Below are positions 1 to 7,703 of a stretch of 64,000 nucleotides of DNA, piece by piece. The first letter of the stretch is position 1. Each line of letters starts with the position of its first letter. Origin of the DNA: Janthinobacterium sp. PC23-8 (GTDB taxonomy: Bacteria; Pseudomonadota; Gammaproteobacteria; Burkholderiales; Burkholderiaceae_D); contig NZ_NJGY01000001.1 of assembly GCF_002250505.1 (NCBI RefSeq), forward strand, positions 3,428,052 through 3,492,051, in the 5' to 3' direction. A program made the translations under genes and the position numbers. The notes below the pieces were generated by a model. The model did not search any database, was not told the DNA's origin, and saw only the letters and a program-made list of their open reading frames with translations.

Positions 1-282
1 GATATTGCCTTCCTGTATCAGGTCGGCATGCGGCAAGCCATAGCCCAGATAGCCACGGGCGATCGACACCACCAGGCGCAAGTGCGACAGCACCAGTTCC
101 TGCGCGGCGGCCAGGTCATTTTTTTCGCGCAAGCGCGTCGCCAGCGAGATTTCTTCATCGTGGGTCAACATGGGCAGACGGTTCACGGCGGAAATATAGG
201 CGTCGATATTGCCCAGGTTGCCGGTGAACCCAAGGTTCAGCGCATTATTTTTGGTGGGAACCAATGCGGACATCGTAGTCAT
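1..282 (-). CDS. rpoH: RNA polymerase heat-shock sigma factor RpoH (sigma-32), N-terminal part
   Basis: This is the first 94 codons of the heat-shock sigma factor, cut by the left edge of the window. The protein begins [18 protein letters not shown] and contains the sigma-70 family region 1.2/2.1 pattern ([14 protein letters not shown] segment, then [19 protein letters not shown] and [16 protein letters not shown]). Region 2.2 starts at the edge with [10 protein letters not shown]. The first ATG (282-280) is chosen because a good GAGGAG ribosome-binding site lies just upstream; a second in-frame ATG three codons later is possible. Sigma-32 directs core RNA polymerase to chaperone and protease genes. 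It lies downstream of ftsX on the same strand, the classic ftsY-ftsE-ftsX-rpoH order, but is separated from ftsX by 483 bases with its own promoter and a CIRCE element. Confidence 0.93.
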   Translation of the reverse strand, partial: MTTMSALVPTKNNALNLGFTGNLGNIDAYISAVNRLPMLTHDEEISLATRLREKNDLAAAQELVLSHLRLVVSIARGYLGYGLPHADLIQEGNI

Positions 283-434
283 GTTTACTCCTCGTAGTCT
301 TGCTCGTTCCATACGGCCCTGCCACACGGCAGGGACCAGTTTCGTTCTTTTTTACTGTATCCGGTCTTGCGGTTTGCAACGGGCGCCGCCATCTTTATCT
401 GGCGGCCATGGCCTCGCTGCAAACGCCATGACAT

Positions 435-464
435 ATATTAGCACTCTCTGGTGGAGAGTGCCAA
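435..464 (-). promoter_or_regulatory. Predicted sigma-70-type promoter of rpoH
   Basis: On the minus strand a -35 hexamer TTGGCA (464-459) and a -10 hexamer TAATAT (440-435) are separated by 18 bases. The predicted transcription start is near 428, giving a leader of about 145 bases to the rpoH ATG. The -35 box is itself the first part of the CIRCE left arm, so a repressor bound there would exclude RNA polymerase. Confidence 0.6.
438..464. promoter_or_regulatory. CIRCE element (HrcA operator) upstream of rpoH
   Basis: On the plus strand the arms read TTAGCACTC (438-446) and GAGTGCCAA (456-464) around a 9-base spacer. Read on the minus strand this is TTGGCACTC-N9-GAGTGCTAA, the canonical form seen in front of groES-groEL operons. 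The two arms pair at eight of nine positions. CIRCE is bound by the heat-labile repressor HrcA. The element sits on top of the predicted rpoH promoter. Confidence 0.88.
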
Positions 465-765
465 TCAGCTGGTCCAATCACTTCGATAGCCAAAATACTA
501 TGGCGTTTGAAAGGTTGATGGCGTCTGTTGATTAAGCTCTTGCTGTGGGGGCGAGCGTCAGTGTGCGCCCAAAATGGCTGACTTGAAAGCGCCGCACAGT
601 AGTCCACGTCAACTATGGCGGAACTGCATTTTGTTCCCTATGGCAATGTCAAGATTCTACGCAGACTAACTGAAGTGAGCCTTAAGAATACTTGTCAGAA
701 ATCAAGGGTATTGCGAATAGGAAATAGAGAGGTGGACGGCGCCGGCAGCGCCGCCCAGGTTTGCT

Positions 766-1686
766 TCAGTTCACGCTCGCCAGGTGGCGCTGCACGCACA
801 GGAAGGCGCCGATCAGGCCCAGGCCCGCGCTGAGGGCCAGCAAGCCCGCCATCGGCAGTGGCGCGAGCGGCGTCATCTGGAATTCGGAAGCATACAGGCG
901 GGCAAATTCGGCAATCGCCGTATTGAGCGGCTGCAGGGCCAGCGCCACGCCACCCAGGGCCAGCGCGCCGGCGCACAGACCCAGCAGCGCGCCCGTATAG
1001 TAGAACGGCCGGTGGATAAAGGTGTCGGTGGCGCCGATCAGTTTCGAGATGCTGATCTCGTCGCGTTGCGTCATGACCTGCAGGCGGATGGTATTGAACA
1101 CCACCGCGATCACGGCCACGCCCAGGGTAATGGCCAGCAGCAGCAGCACCAGGCGCAGCACGCCCAGAAGGGCCGCCAGGCGCTTGACCCAGGCCGAATC
1201 GACTTGCGCCGATTCCACGCCGGGCAGCTGGCGCAGCAGTTCGGCCACCGCATCGACCTCCTGCGCTTCGGTAGCGGTATTGAACGCGTTCAGTTTCAGC
1301 ACATAACTGTCGGGCAGCGGGTTGTCGCCCAGGGTGTTGAGCACGTCAGCCAGGCCACTCTTGCTTTTCAGCGATTCGAGCGCGTCCTCGCGGGGAATGA
1401 AGACAATCCTGGCTTTCGGGTCGTGCACGATCTTGCGCATCTCGCCGGCCAGGCCGCTGGCCTGCGCGCGTGGCGTATCGATTTTCATGAACACGCTGAT
1501 TTCCGGGGCGACCGACATCTGCTCCGACATCGGACGCACATTGTCGAGCATGGTCAGGCCGGCGAACGGCAGCGACAGGGCGATCGCCACCACGAAAACG
1601 TTGAGCAGAAAGCCGCCGGGCGACTTGCGTAAATGAATCAGCGCCGAACCGAGCGCAAAGCGGTGTTGGCGGAACCAGCCTCTCAT
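766..1686 (-). CDS. ftsX: Cell division protein FtsX (permease-like subunit of FtsEX)
   Basis: FtsX is the membrane subunit of the FtsEX complex, which uses ATP hydrolysis by FtsE to control septal peptidoglycan hydrolysis and divisome constriction. The 306-residue protein has a first membrane segment at about residues 24-45 and an extracytoplasmic domain to about 165. Three further membrane segments follow near 172-198, 226-250 and 275-297, the usual four-helix topology. The extracellular part contains the family pattern VFMKIDTPRAQASGL and an SKSGLADVLNTLGDNPLP-type stretch. The start ATG overlaps the ftsE stop (TGA/ATG overlap), so the two subunits are translationally coupled. Confidence 0.95.
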   Translation of the reverse strand: MRGWFRQHRFALGSALIHLRKSPGGFLLNVFVVAIALSLPFAGLTMLDNVRPMSEQMSVAPEISVFMKIDTPRAQASGLAGEMRKIVHDPKARIVFIPREDALESLKSKSGLADVLNTLGDNPLPDSYVLKLNAFNTATEAQEVDAVAELLRQLPGVESAQVDSAWVKRLAALLGVLRLVLLLLAITLGVAVIAVVFNTIRLQVMTQRDEISISKLIGATDTFIHRPFYYTGALLGLCAGALALGGVALALQPLNTAIAEFARLYASEFQMTPLAPLPMAGLLALSAGLGLIGAFLCVQRHLASVN

Positions 1687-2426
1687 GCGTCTTCTCCTTG
1701 CGCGTCGCCATCATCGGGCTTGGGCGCGAAGTCGGGGTCGGGGGCGGCAAACACGGGCGCTTCGGTGGCCTTGTCGATGGCCACCAGCTGGCCGTTTTTC
1801 AGGTGGATCACGCGCGCGGCGGCGTCGAGCATCTGTTCGTCATGGCTGGAAATGAGGCAAGTCACCCCCACCGAGTGGAACGCTTTGAGCGCTTCGAGCA
1901 CCTTGTTGGCGCTGGCGCGGTCCAGGTTGGCCGTCGGTTCGTCGGCCAGGATGATTTGCGGGCGGTTGACGATGGCGCGCGCGATCGACACGCGCTGCTG
2001 CTCGCCGCCGGACAGCGACAGCGGGCGGGCCAATGCACGGTCGAGCAGGCCGACCTTGTCGAGCGCGCGGCGCGCGCGCTGCTCGGCGGCCACCTTGTGC
2101 GCGCCCACCACCAGCAGCGGCAACATCACATTGGCCAAAATGGAGCGGTCATTCAACAGTTTCTGCTGCTGGAAGATCAGGCCCATATTGCGCCGCAAAA
2201 AGGGGACGCCGGCCGGTTTCAGCCTGGCCATGTCCTGGCCATTGACGATCAGCTTGCCTGAAGTCGGGCGTTCCATGGCGGCGATCATTTTCAGCAGGGT
2301 GGATTTGCCGGCGCCGGACGGCCCGGCCAGGAACACCAGCTCGCCTTTGGCGATGTTCAGCGAAATGTCGTTCAGGGCCACGGCATCGGAAGAGTATTGC
2401 TTGGAGACGTGCTGGAATTGAATCAT
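1683..2426 (-). CDS. ftsE: Cell division ATP-binding protein FtsE
   Basis: FtsE is the cytoplasmic ATPase of the FtsEX divisome complex. The sequence has a Walker A GPSGAGKST (35-43), a Q-loop region (LIFQQQKLL), the ABC signature LSGGEQQR, Walker B IILADEPTANLD and a switch histidine in ISSHDEQML. At 247 residues it is about 25 longer than the E. coli protein because of an acidic, proline-rich C-terminal tail after about residue 222 (PDPDFAPKPDDGDAQGEDA). It lies 12 bases after ftsY and overlaps ftsX by four bases. Confidence 0.95.
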   Translation of the reverse strand: MIQFQHVSKQYSSDAVALNDISLNIAKGELVFLAGPSGAGKSTLLKMIAAMERPTSGKLIVNGQDMARLKPAGVPFLRRNMGLIFQQQKLLNDRSILANVMLPLLVVGAHKVAAEQRARRALDKVGLLDRALARPLSLSGGEQQRVSIARAIVNRPQIILADEPTANLDRASANKVLEALKAFHSVGVTCLISSHDEQMLDAAARVIHLKNGQLVAIDKATEAPVFAAPDPDFAPKPDDGDAQGEDA

Positions 2427-2438
2427 GTGGTGGGTGGC

Positions 2439-3506
2439 TTATCCGAGCAAGGCTTCGACAAATTCGGCAGCCACGAAGGGCTGCAAGTCTTCAATCTTTT
2501 CACCGATGCCGATGAAATACACGGGTACCGGGCGTACGCGGGCGATGGCCGCCAGCACGCCACCCTTGGCGGTGCCGTCGAGTTTGGTGATCACCAGGCC
2601 GCTCAGCTGCAGCGCGTCGTCGAATGCCTTCACTTGCGTCAGCGCATTTTGTCCCGTATTGCCGTCGATCACCAGCAAGATTTCGTGCGGAGCGCCTTCC
2701 ATGCCCTTGCCGATCACGCGCTTGATTTTTTTCAGCTCTTCCATCAGGTGCAACTGCGTCGGCAGGCGGCCCGCCGTGTCGACCATCACCACGTCGATTG
2801 CGCGCGCCTTGGCCGATTGCACCGAGTCGTAGGCGACGGCCGCCGGATCGCCCGATTCCTGCGAGATCACGGTAATATTGTTGCGCTCGCCCCAGACCAT
2901 CAGCTGCTCGCGCGCGGCGGCGCGGAACGTGTCGCCGGCGGCCAGCAGCACCGATTGCCTGTTCGACTGCATGTGCTTGGCCAGCTTGCCGATGGTGGTG
3001 GTCTTGCCGGCGCCGTTGACGCCCGAAATCATCATCACCAGCGGCTTGTGGCGGCCCAGCTCGAAACGTTTTTCCAGCGGGCTCAACAGTTCGATCAGCA
3101 GCACTTTCAAGGCGGCCTTGACGGCGGCGGCGTCGAGCAGCTTGTCTTCCTTGACCTTTTTCTTCAGCGCCGTGAGCAGGTAGTCGGTGGCGTCGATGCC
3201 GGCGTCGGACATCAGCAGCGCCGCTTCGAGCTCTTCATACAGGGCGTCATCGATCCTGGCGCCGACAAACAGTACCGACAGGGTGTTCGAGGTTTTCGAC
3301 AGGCCGGCCTTGAGGCGGGTCATCCACGATTTCTTTTCCGGCTCGGCGGCCACGATCACCGGCACCAGTTCGGCCGGCGCGCCGGAGAGGGCGCCAGTCC
3401 GGGGGGGCGGCGCGGTCGGCGCAATTGCTGCGGCAGGGATGACCGGCTCGACGCTGACAGGCGCGGCCTCGGGGACGGCAGGTTTTTTCTTGAAGAAACT
3501 AAACAT
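2439..3506 (-). CDS. ftsY: Signal recognition particle receptor FtsY
   Basis: FtsY is the membrane-associated GTPase that docks ribosome-SRP complexes to the Sec translocon. The 355-residue protein starts MFSFFKKKP, followed by a short alanine/proline-rich acidic-poor A region, then the N domain and the GTPase G domain. The G domain has the P-loop [15 protein letters not shown], the DTAGRLPT motif and [10 protein letters not shown]. An upstream in-frame ATG at 3596 would add 30 residues with no family similarity and would place the start upstream of the predicted promoter, so 3506 is preferred. The Shine-Dalgarno sequence is weak. It is the first gene of the ftsY-ftsE-ftsX group. Confidence 0.94.
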   Translation of the reverse strand: MFSFFKKKPAVPEAAPVSVEPVIPAAAIAPTAPPPRTGALSGAPAELVPVIVAAEPEKKSWMTRLKAGLSKTSNTLSVLFVGARIDDALYEELEAALLMSDAGIDATDYLLTALKKKVKEDKLLDAAAVKAALKVLLIELLSPLEKRFELGRHKPLVMMISGVNGAGKTTTIGKLAKHMQSNRQSVLLAAGDTFRAAAREQLMVWGERNNITVISQESGDPAAVAYDSVQSAKARAIDVVMVDTAGRLPTQLHLMEELKKIKRVIGKGMEGAPHEILLVIDGNTGQNALTQVKAFDDALQLSGLVITKLDGTAKGGVLAAIARVRPVPVYFIGIGEKIEDLQPFVAAEFVEALLG

Positions 3507-3567
3507 GGGTATGTGTTGGCGGGTGCTTGCGCTTGGCCCGGCGGCGCCGGACGCTATGGATCGGCCT

Positions 3568-3576
3568 ATTTTACCA
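3568..3576 (-). promoter_or_regulatory. Extended -10 promoter for ftsY-ftsE-ftsX
   Basis: On the minus strand TGGTAAAAT gives an extended -10 (TG-N-TAAAAT). No good -35 is visible 17 bases upstream. The predicted start near 3561 leaves a leader of about 55 bases before the ftsY ATG. Confidence 0.4.
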
Positions 3577-3647
3577 GAGCGTGTCCGTCGCTTCACGGAT
3601 TGGCAACATGGCGCGCGGCAGCGCCGATCGCGCGGCGCCCGGCAAGC

Positions 3648-4598
3648 TCAGTGGGCCGCCGGCAACGCGCCCTGATGGCGCCGGCGCCAGTCGTCTATCG
3701 TCTGTTCCACCTGCTGCAAGTCCAGTACATGCAGGAAATCGGGCGGACGTTTGTACAGGACCGGGCTGTGCCCGCCGGCCCACAATTCCACCTGTAGCGG
3801 CAGGCTGGCCTGCAATTGCCGCAGGCTGTCGCGCGTCTGCTTTTCCTTGCTGGCGCCGGACACCGACAGCGCCACGATATCGGCCCGCTGCACGCGCGCT
3901 GCGGCGGCGATATCGGTCAGCGGCGTTTCCACGCCCAGCGACAGACAATCGGCGCCGGCCGCCACGCACAGCGCTTCGGCCATCAACAGGCCCAGCCCAT
4001 GGCGCTCGTTGGGCAGGGTGGTGAGCACGATGCGCGGGGTGCGAGTGCTGGGCAGGCTTTTCTGCGGCATGGAAAAAATGGCGTGACGCATCACCGTCTG
4101 TATGGTTTCGCTGTAGACATGCTCTTCATGGATGGCCAGGTCGCCGCAGGCCCAGGCTGCACCGACCAGGCTGGTCAGCGGTGCGATTACGTCGATGGTG
4201 AAGTTTCTCAGGCCCAGCACGGCCAGCGCCTGGCGCAGCGCGGCGCCCAGTTCGGTCATCTGGTGGCCGCGGCACAGGGCCAGATAGTGTTCCAGTTGCG
4301 GTTGCGCCGGTTGCGCCGCGGCCATGCCGGCGCCGGCCAGTTCGCGCAATTGTGAGGTGCTGTGCTGCATGATTTTGCCCGGCCGAAAGCCCATGTCCAG
4401 CAGGCGTTTCACCATGCGCAGTTTTTGCACCTGCTCCGTGGAATAGCTGCGTTCGCCATGGATATCGCGCTGCGGCTGCGGAAAGGCGTAGCGGCGCTCC
4501 CACACGCGCAGCGTTTCCTTGGCCACGCCCGTATCGCGCTCGACATCGCTGATGCTGTAAACGGCGGCGGCTGGCATGCTGTGCTGGTCTGTATCCAT
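3648..4598 (-). CDS. MerR-family regulator with cobalamin-binding domain (CarH/LitR-like light sensor)
   Basis: Residues 14-80 form a MerR-type winged helix-turn-helix (SISDVERDTGVAKETLRVWERRY is the recognition segment, positions about 15-37). The rest, to residue 316, resembles the helical cap plus Rossmann B12-binding domain of CarH and LitR. Two signature motifs of B12 photosensors are visible: W-x9-EH (W in AAWACGDLAIHEEH) and E-x-H-x-x-G (NERHGLG), where the histidine is expected to be the lower cobalt ligand. In characterised relatives, adenosylcobalamin-bound tetramers repress DNA in the dark and light breaks them apart. It points away from a chalcone-isomerase-like gene, and a perfect palindrome lies between them. 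The light-sensing role is inferred from the family. Confidence 0.85.
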   Translation of the reverse strand: MDTDQHSMPAAAVYSISDVERDTGVAKETLRVWERRYAFPQPQRDIHGERSYSTEQVQKLRMVKRLLDMGFRPGKIMQHSTSQLRELAGAGMAAAQPAQPQLEHYLALCRGHQMTELGAALRQALAVLGLRNFTIDVIAPLTSLVGAAWACGDLAIHEEHVYSETIQTVMRHAIFSMPQKSLPSTRTPRIVLTTLPNERHGLGLLMAEALCVAAGADCLSLGVETPLTDIAAAARVQRADIVALSVSGASKEKQTRDSLRQLQASLPLQVELWAGGHSPVLYKRPPDFLHVLDLQQVEQTIDDWRRRHQGALPAAH

Positions 4599-4637
4599 AC
4601 GGGTGGGCTTGCTTGATGCCTGGAAGAATATCTGACC

Positions 4638-4666
4638 ATTTTACGCCGTCCGCCAGCTGCGGCCAA
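4638..4666 (-). promoter_or_regulatory. Predicted promoter of the MerR/B12 regulator gene
   Basis: On the minus strand TTGGCC (4666-4661) and TAAAAT (4643-4638) are spaced by 17 bases. The predicted start is near 4631, about 33 bases ahead of the ATG at 4598. Confidence 0.5.
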
Positions 4667-4724
4667 ACGCGTCAATCCGATTCAAGATGGCGTGCGCAGA
4701 CGTTTGCGAACCCGGTAGCAGTGA

Positions 4725-4730
4725 TTGACA
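4725..4730 (+). promoter_or_regulatory. Possible -35 box of the chalcone-isomerase-like gene
   Basis: A perfect TTGACA lies 116 bases before the ATG at 4846. The expected -10 position 16-18 bases downstream (around 4747-4754) contains only weak matches (TGAGAC, AGACTA), so this would be an activator-dependent or regulated promoter if real. The palindrome at 4767-4783 would then cover the first transcribed bases. Confidence 0.3.
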
Positions 4731-4766
4731 TGCATAAGTATTTAATTGAGACTACTCTCGCTGTTT

Positions 4767-4783
4767 ATTTGTCCAGGACAAAT
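4767..4783. promoter_or_regulatory. Perfect 17-base palindrome, candidate operator of the MerR/B12 regulator
   Basis: ATTTGTCC-A-GGACAAAT is a perfect 8-1-8 inverted repeat in the intergenic region between the MerR/B12 regulator (minus) and the chalcone-isomerase-like gene (plus). MerR-family dimers bind palindromes of this size between or beside promoter elements. Assignment to this regulator rests on position alone. Confidence 0.5.
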
Positions 4784-4845
4784 GAGGAGTGGCCTACCGG
4801 GCCCACCACGCCGATCTGTTGAATTGCCTTGATAAAGGATGGACC

Positions 4846-5409
4846 ATGCGCCGCCTGCTTGCCCTGTTTCTGTTGTCGCTAAGCCTGTTCGCCGCAGCCG
4901 CGCCCCTCTCTGCGGCCACGCCGCCGGCTTTTGTCAGCGTCGACGTGCCCGAGGCGCGCCTGGCTGGCGAAGGCGAGTTCAGCTGGTTCGGCATGCGCAT
5001 CTACCAGGCCTGGCTGTGGGTAGGGCCGCTCGGTTACCAGGAGGCGATGCCGGCGACGGCGCCCTTCGTGCTGGAACTGCGCTATGCGCGTAGCCTCGAT
5101 GGCGGCAGCATCGCCGAGGCGAGCGTGGAGCAGATGCAAAAGATCGGCGCCGGCACGCCGCAGCAGCGCCTGGCCTGGCTGGATCTGATGCGACGCATCT
5201 TCCCGGATGTGAAAGAGGGCCAGCGCATCGCCGCCGCCTGGCGCGCCGGCGTCGCGCCAGGCCTGCGCTTTTATCTGGATGGCAAAGTGCTGGCCGATGT
5301 GCCGGACGGTGATTTTGCGCGCGCCTTTTTTGCCATCTGGCTGTCGCCGGCGTCCACCGCGCCGAAGCTGCGCGGCGCCTTGCTGCGCGACGCCTCGCCA
5401 CGGCCATGA
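4846..5409 (+). CDS. Exported chalcone-isomerase-like (CHI fold) protein
   Basis: The 187-residue product has a signal peptide (MRRLLALFLLSLSLFAAAA, cleavage likely after about residue 24) followed by a domain like the bacterial chalcone isomerase-like family (KFSWFGM-type start, here GEFSWFGMRIYQAWLWV; later FALELRYARSL and GLRFYLDGK). Bacterial members have a CHI/fatty-acid-binding fold, are usually periplasmic, and their substrates are unknown. The ATG at 4846 is preferred over an upstream in-frame ATG at 4789 because of the AAAGGA site just before it and the signal peptide directly after it. Related genes often occur near LitR-type light-responsive regulators, as here. Confidence 0.75.
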   Translation: MRRLLALFLLSLSLFAAAAPLSAATPPAFVSVDVPEARLAGEGEFSWFGMRIYQAWLWVGPLGYQEAMPATAPFVLELRYARSLDGGSIAEASVEQMQKIGAGTPQQRLAWLDLMRRIFPDVKEGQRIAAAWRAGVAPGLRFYLDGKVLADVPDGDFARAFFAIWLSPASTAPKLRGALLRDASPRP

Positions 5410-5670
5410 CTGGGCTGCCAGGGCAGGCCCGCCGGCGCTGTCCAGCCGCGTCTATCTATGTGTTCCGCGTTTCGATTGAGCTTGCGCAGCATGCCGCATA
5501 TACGTTCAGCAAGCGCGCCTGGCGCAGCTGCCGCCCTGCCGCGCCTGTTTCTGGCTGATCAGGGAAGTGGCTGGCTTTGAACGGGGCGCCTGCATCCCCG
5601 AATGGCGCCGATTGATCGGGAAATTTTTGAAAAGAAAAAGATAATATTGCTGACCAGAACAGGAAAGCAG

Positions 5671-5684
5671 TTGATTTACGTCAA
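5671..5684. promoter_or_regulatory. FNR/ANR-like box
   Basis: TTGATTTACGTCAA matches the FNR consensus TTGAT-N4-ATCAA at nine of ten defined positions. No gene or clear promoter lies at the usual 41.5-base distance, so the target is unknown. Confidence 0.35.
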
Positions 5685-5839
5685 ATTGTCGTTTTTAGGC
5701 AACGGTGATCATGAAATATTCAGGAATTAACATTGTAAGAAATTGTTTCAATAGTGTTGAACTTTGCAAGCAAAAGCAGGTGTCATCTTCGCCTTTATTT
5801 TGCTTACCACAGCATCGTCAAGGACTGTAAATGTTTTCA

Positions 5840-5858
5840 GTAACTTAATTTAAGTTAC
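5840..5858. promoter_or_regulatory. Perfect 19-base palindrome in the pre-porin gap
   Basis: GTAACTTAATTTAAGTTAC is a perfect 9-1-9 inverted repeat. It is AT-rich and not followed by a T-run, so an operator is more likely than a terminator. No regulator gene lies next to it. Confidence 0.5.
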
Positions 5859-6490
5859 CCAAGGGTCAGCAATTTACTTGTCTGTCTGGCTGGTTTTTCA
5901 GTTTTGTAAGCGAGCGCGACAATTCGCGCTACGCCCCTCAAACATGCGTCCATGCACCAAAATGACGCGCCATTTTGTCCACTTTCGGGCGCTCGCCAGC
6001 AGACTTTCACTGGGCGGTGTATGCTTCGTCCCGTTCATCCATTATCACCTTACAAATTGTCCGCATTGTCGCGTAAGTATGTAACGGTGGTGATGGCTGA
6101 AGCATGTTGATGGTTTAATCATGCGTTTGCTACTGTTGCGCTAATACAACGGGTTCCAGAGAGGCATGCGCTATGATGAAATGGTCAATCAGGCCAATGC
6201 ATTGATTGGCAAGGGGCGGTGGCTCTGTCGCATAGTACGGTTGGCGATGGTCGGGACGCCGCGTAGGCCCCTGGCCTGGTACCGGAAGTAACATGTTGGA
6301 ACTTGATGGAATGCGCAACGGTCGTTATAGTGCCGCTTCCGGTGCCGCTTGAGCACCAGAACTGGCGCACGAAATACGGTCTTATGCAGCCTTCAAGCTA
6401 ATCGGCGCAATAGCGTGCCGAGTCCAATATGACTGTTCCCCTGACCGGAACAGCAGTGGCAGGTGGAGACCTTGCCCTCACTCATAAAAA

Positions 6491-6507
6491 GCGCTCTGCT
6501 AGAGCGC
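6491..6507 (+). other. Short hairpin in the porin leader
   Basis: GCGCTCT-GCT-AGAGCGC forms a perfect 7-base-pair stem with a 3-base loop, 59 bases before the porin ATG. It could stabilise the mRNA leader or be a regulatory target; its role is unknown. Confidence 0.4.
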
Positions 6508-6565
6508 AGCTCGAGATGCATAGGCTGTATTACTTTTTGCTTCAAAAAATTAAAGGAAACATGCA

Positions 6566-7645
6566 ATGAAAAAAACTCTGATCACCCTGGCAGTCCTGGC
6601 AGCAGCCACCGGCGTAGCCCAAGCTCAATCGAGCGTCGTCATCTACGGTACCGTTGACGCTGGTTTCGTCAGCGAGCGCGGCGGCGTTAACGGCAACGTT
6701 AACAAACTGGACAGCGGCATTGCTTCGGCTTCGCGTCTGGGCTTCAAAGGCACCGAAGATCTGGGCAGCGGCCTGTCGGCACTGTTCCTGCTGGAATCGG
6801 GCTTCAACGTTGACAGCGGCGCGCAAGGTACCGGCGAAGCTCTGTTTGGCCGTCAAGCCTATGTAGGCCTGAGCAGCAAAACCACCGGCACCCTGACCCT
6901 GGGTCGTCAATACACGCCTTGGTACAACACCCTGTCGAAAGTTGCTGATCCATTCGCAGCTGGTTACGCTGGCTCCGCAAAAAACCTGTTCCCAGCGAAC
7001 ACCCGCACCAGCAACACCGTGCTGTACACCTCGCCTAGCTACAACGGCTTCGACGGCGACGTCGCTTACACCTTCGGCGAAAACGCTGCTTCGAACCGTA
7101 TCGGCCGCAAAATTGGCGCATCGGTTGGCTACTCGAACGGTCCTCTGAACGCCCGCCTGGCTTACAACAACACCTCCAACGACACCGCAACCAAAGAAAC
7201 CGGCAGCGGCCGCAACTGGTTGGCTGCTGCTAACTACGATTTCGCCGTGGCGAAAGCTTACGTTGCATACGGCGTGAACAAAGGTGATAACAGCGCCATC
7301 CGCAACAATGCTGGTCCGAACAACACCAACACCAATGCTTTCAGCTACAACTCGGCAAACTTCAGCACCGACAGCACCACCGCCCTGATCGGCGCGACCG
7401 TGCCAGTGGGTCCGGCTGGCACCGTGATGGCTTCGTTCATCCACGTGAACGACAAGAACGCCGCGAACGCCGATGCGAACCAGTTCGCACTGGGCTACTC
7501 GTACGCTCTGTCGAAGCGTACCAGCACCTACGCTTCGTACGCCAAGATTTCGAACAAAAACAGCGCAGGCTACACCGTTGGCAACAACAGCAATGTTGGT
7601 ACCGGCGATAAAGCTTTCAACGTTGGCGTTCGTCACTCGTTCTAA
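6566..7645 (+). CDS. Beta-proteobacterial general porin
   Basis: The 359-residue product is a trimeric outer-membrane diffusion porin of the Gram-negative porin (OmpC-like) family common in Burkholderiales. It has a signal peptide (MKKTLITLAVLAAATGVAQA) and a mature start QSSVVIYGTVDAGF typical of the family. Alternating amphipathic strands and a C-terminal signature ending in phenylalanine (NVGVRHSF) indicate BAM-dependent insertion. The constriction-loop region is near YAGSAKNLFPANTRTSN. The ATG follows an AAAGGA site. Codon use is that of a highly expressed gene (many CTG, AAC, GGC codons). It is monocistronic, ending at a strong terminator. Confidence 0.93.
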   Translation: MKKTLITLAVLAAATGVAQAQSSVVIYGTVDAGFVSERGGVNGNVNKLDSGIASASRLGFKGTEDLGSGLSALFLLESGFNVDSGAQGTGEALFGRQAYVGLSSKTTGTLTLGRQYTPWYNTLSKVADPFAAGYAGSAKNLFPANTRTSNTVLYTSPSYNGFDGDVAYTFGENAASNRIGRKIGASVGYSNGPLNARLAYNNTSNDTATKETGSGRNWLAAANYDFAVAKAYVAYGVNKGDNSAIRNNAGPNNTNTNAFSYNSANFSTDSTTALIGATVPVGPAGTVMASFIHVNDKNAANADANQFALGYSYALSKRTSTYASYAKISNKNSAGYTVGNNSNVGTGDKAFNVGVRHSF

Positions 7646-7676
7646 GCTGAACTACGCGCAAGCGTAGTGCTGCACA

Positions 7677-7697
7677 AGGCATCCTTTTCGGATGCCT
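7677..7697 (+). other. Hairpin downstream of the porin gene
   Basis: AGGCATCC and GGATGCCT pair across a TTTTC loop, 32 bases after the porin stop. It has no T-run of its own and probably stabilises the 3' end ahead of the terminator that follows. Confidence 0.5.
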
Positions 7698-7703
7698 GCC
7701 GCG

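Larger units (their letters stand above)
283..765. other. Intergenic region between ftsX and rpoH carrying the rpoH control region
   Basis: This 483-base gap holds the CIRCE element and the promoter described separately, and a leader of about 145 bases before rpoH. Reading frames here have no family resemblance and are taken as chance. A short GC-rich hairpin (GGCGC/GCGCC, around 735-755) lies just after the ftsX stop but lacks a T-run, so no confident terminator is called. Confidence 0.6.
5410..6565. other. Long non-coding interval before the porin
   Basis: No convincing gene was found in these 1156 bases; short frames here lack ribosome-binding sites and family resemblance. The part from about 5620 to 6120 is clearly richer in A+T than the flanking genes. 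It holds an FNR-like box (5671-5684), a perfect 19-base palindrome (5840-5858), a CAAAATG/CATTTTG hairpin (5958-5977) and a GCGCTCT/AGAGCGC hairpin in the porin leader (6491-6507). It could hold the porin control region and one or more small RNAs. Confidence 0.55.

Noticed and set aside
735..755. GC-rich hairpin after ftsX as a terminator
   Set aside because: No T-run follows on the minus strand, so termination cannot be supported.
5410..6565. Short frames of 61-73 codons in the gap before the porin
   Set aside because: No ribosome-binding sites, no codon bias like neighbouring genes and no family resemblance.
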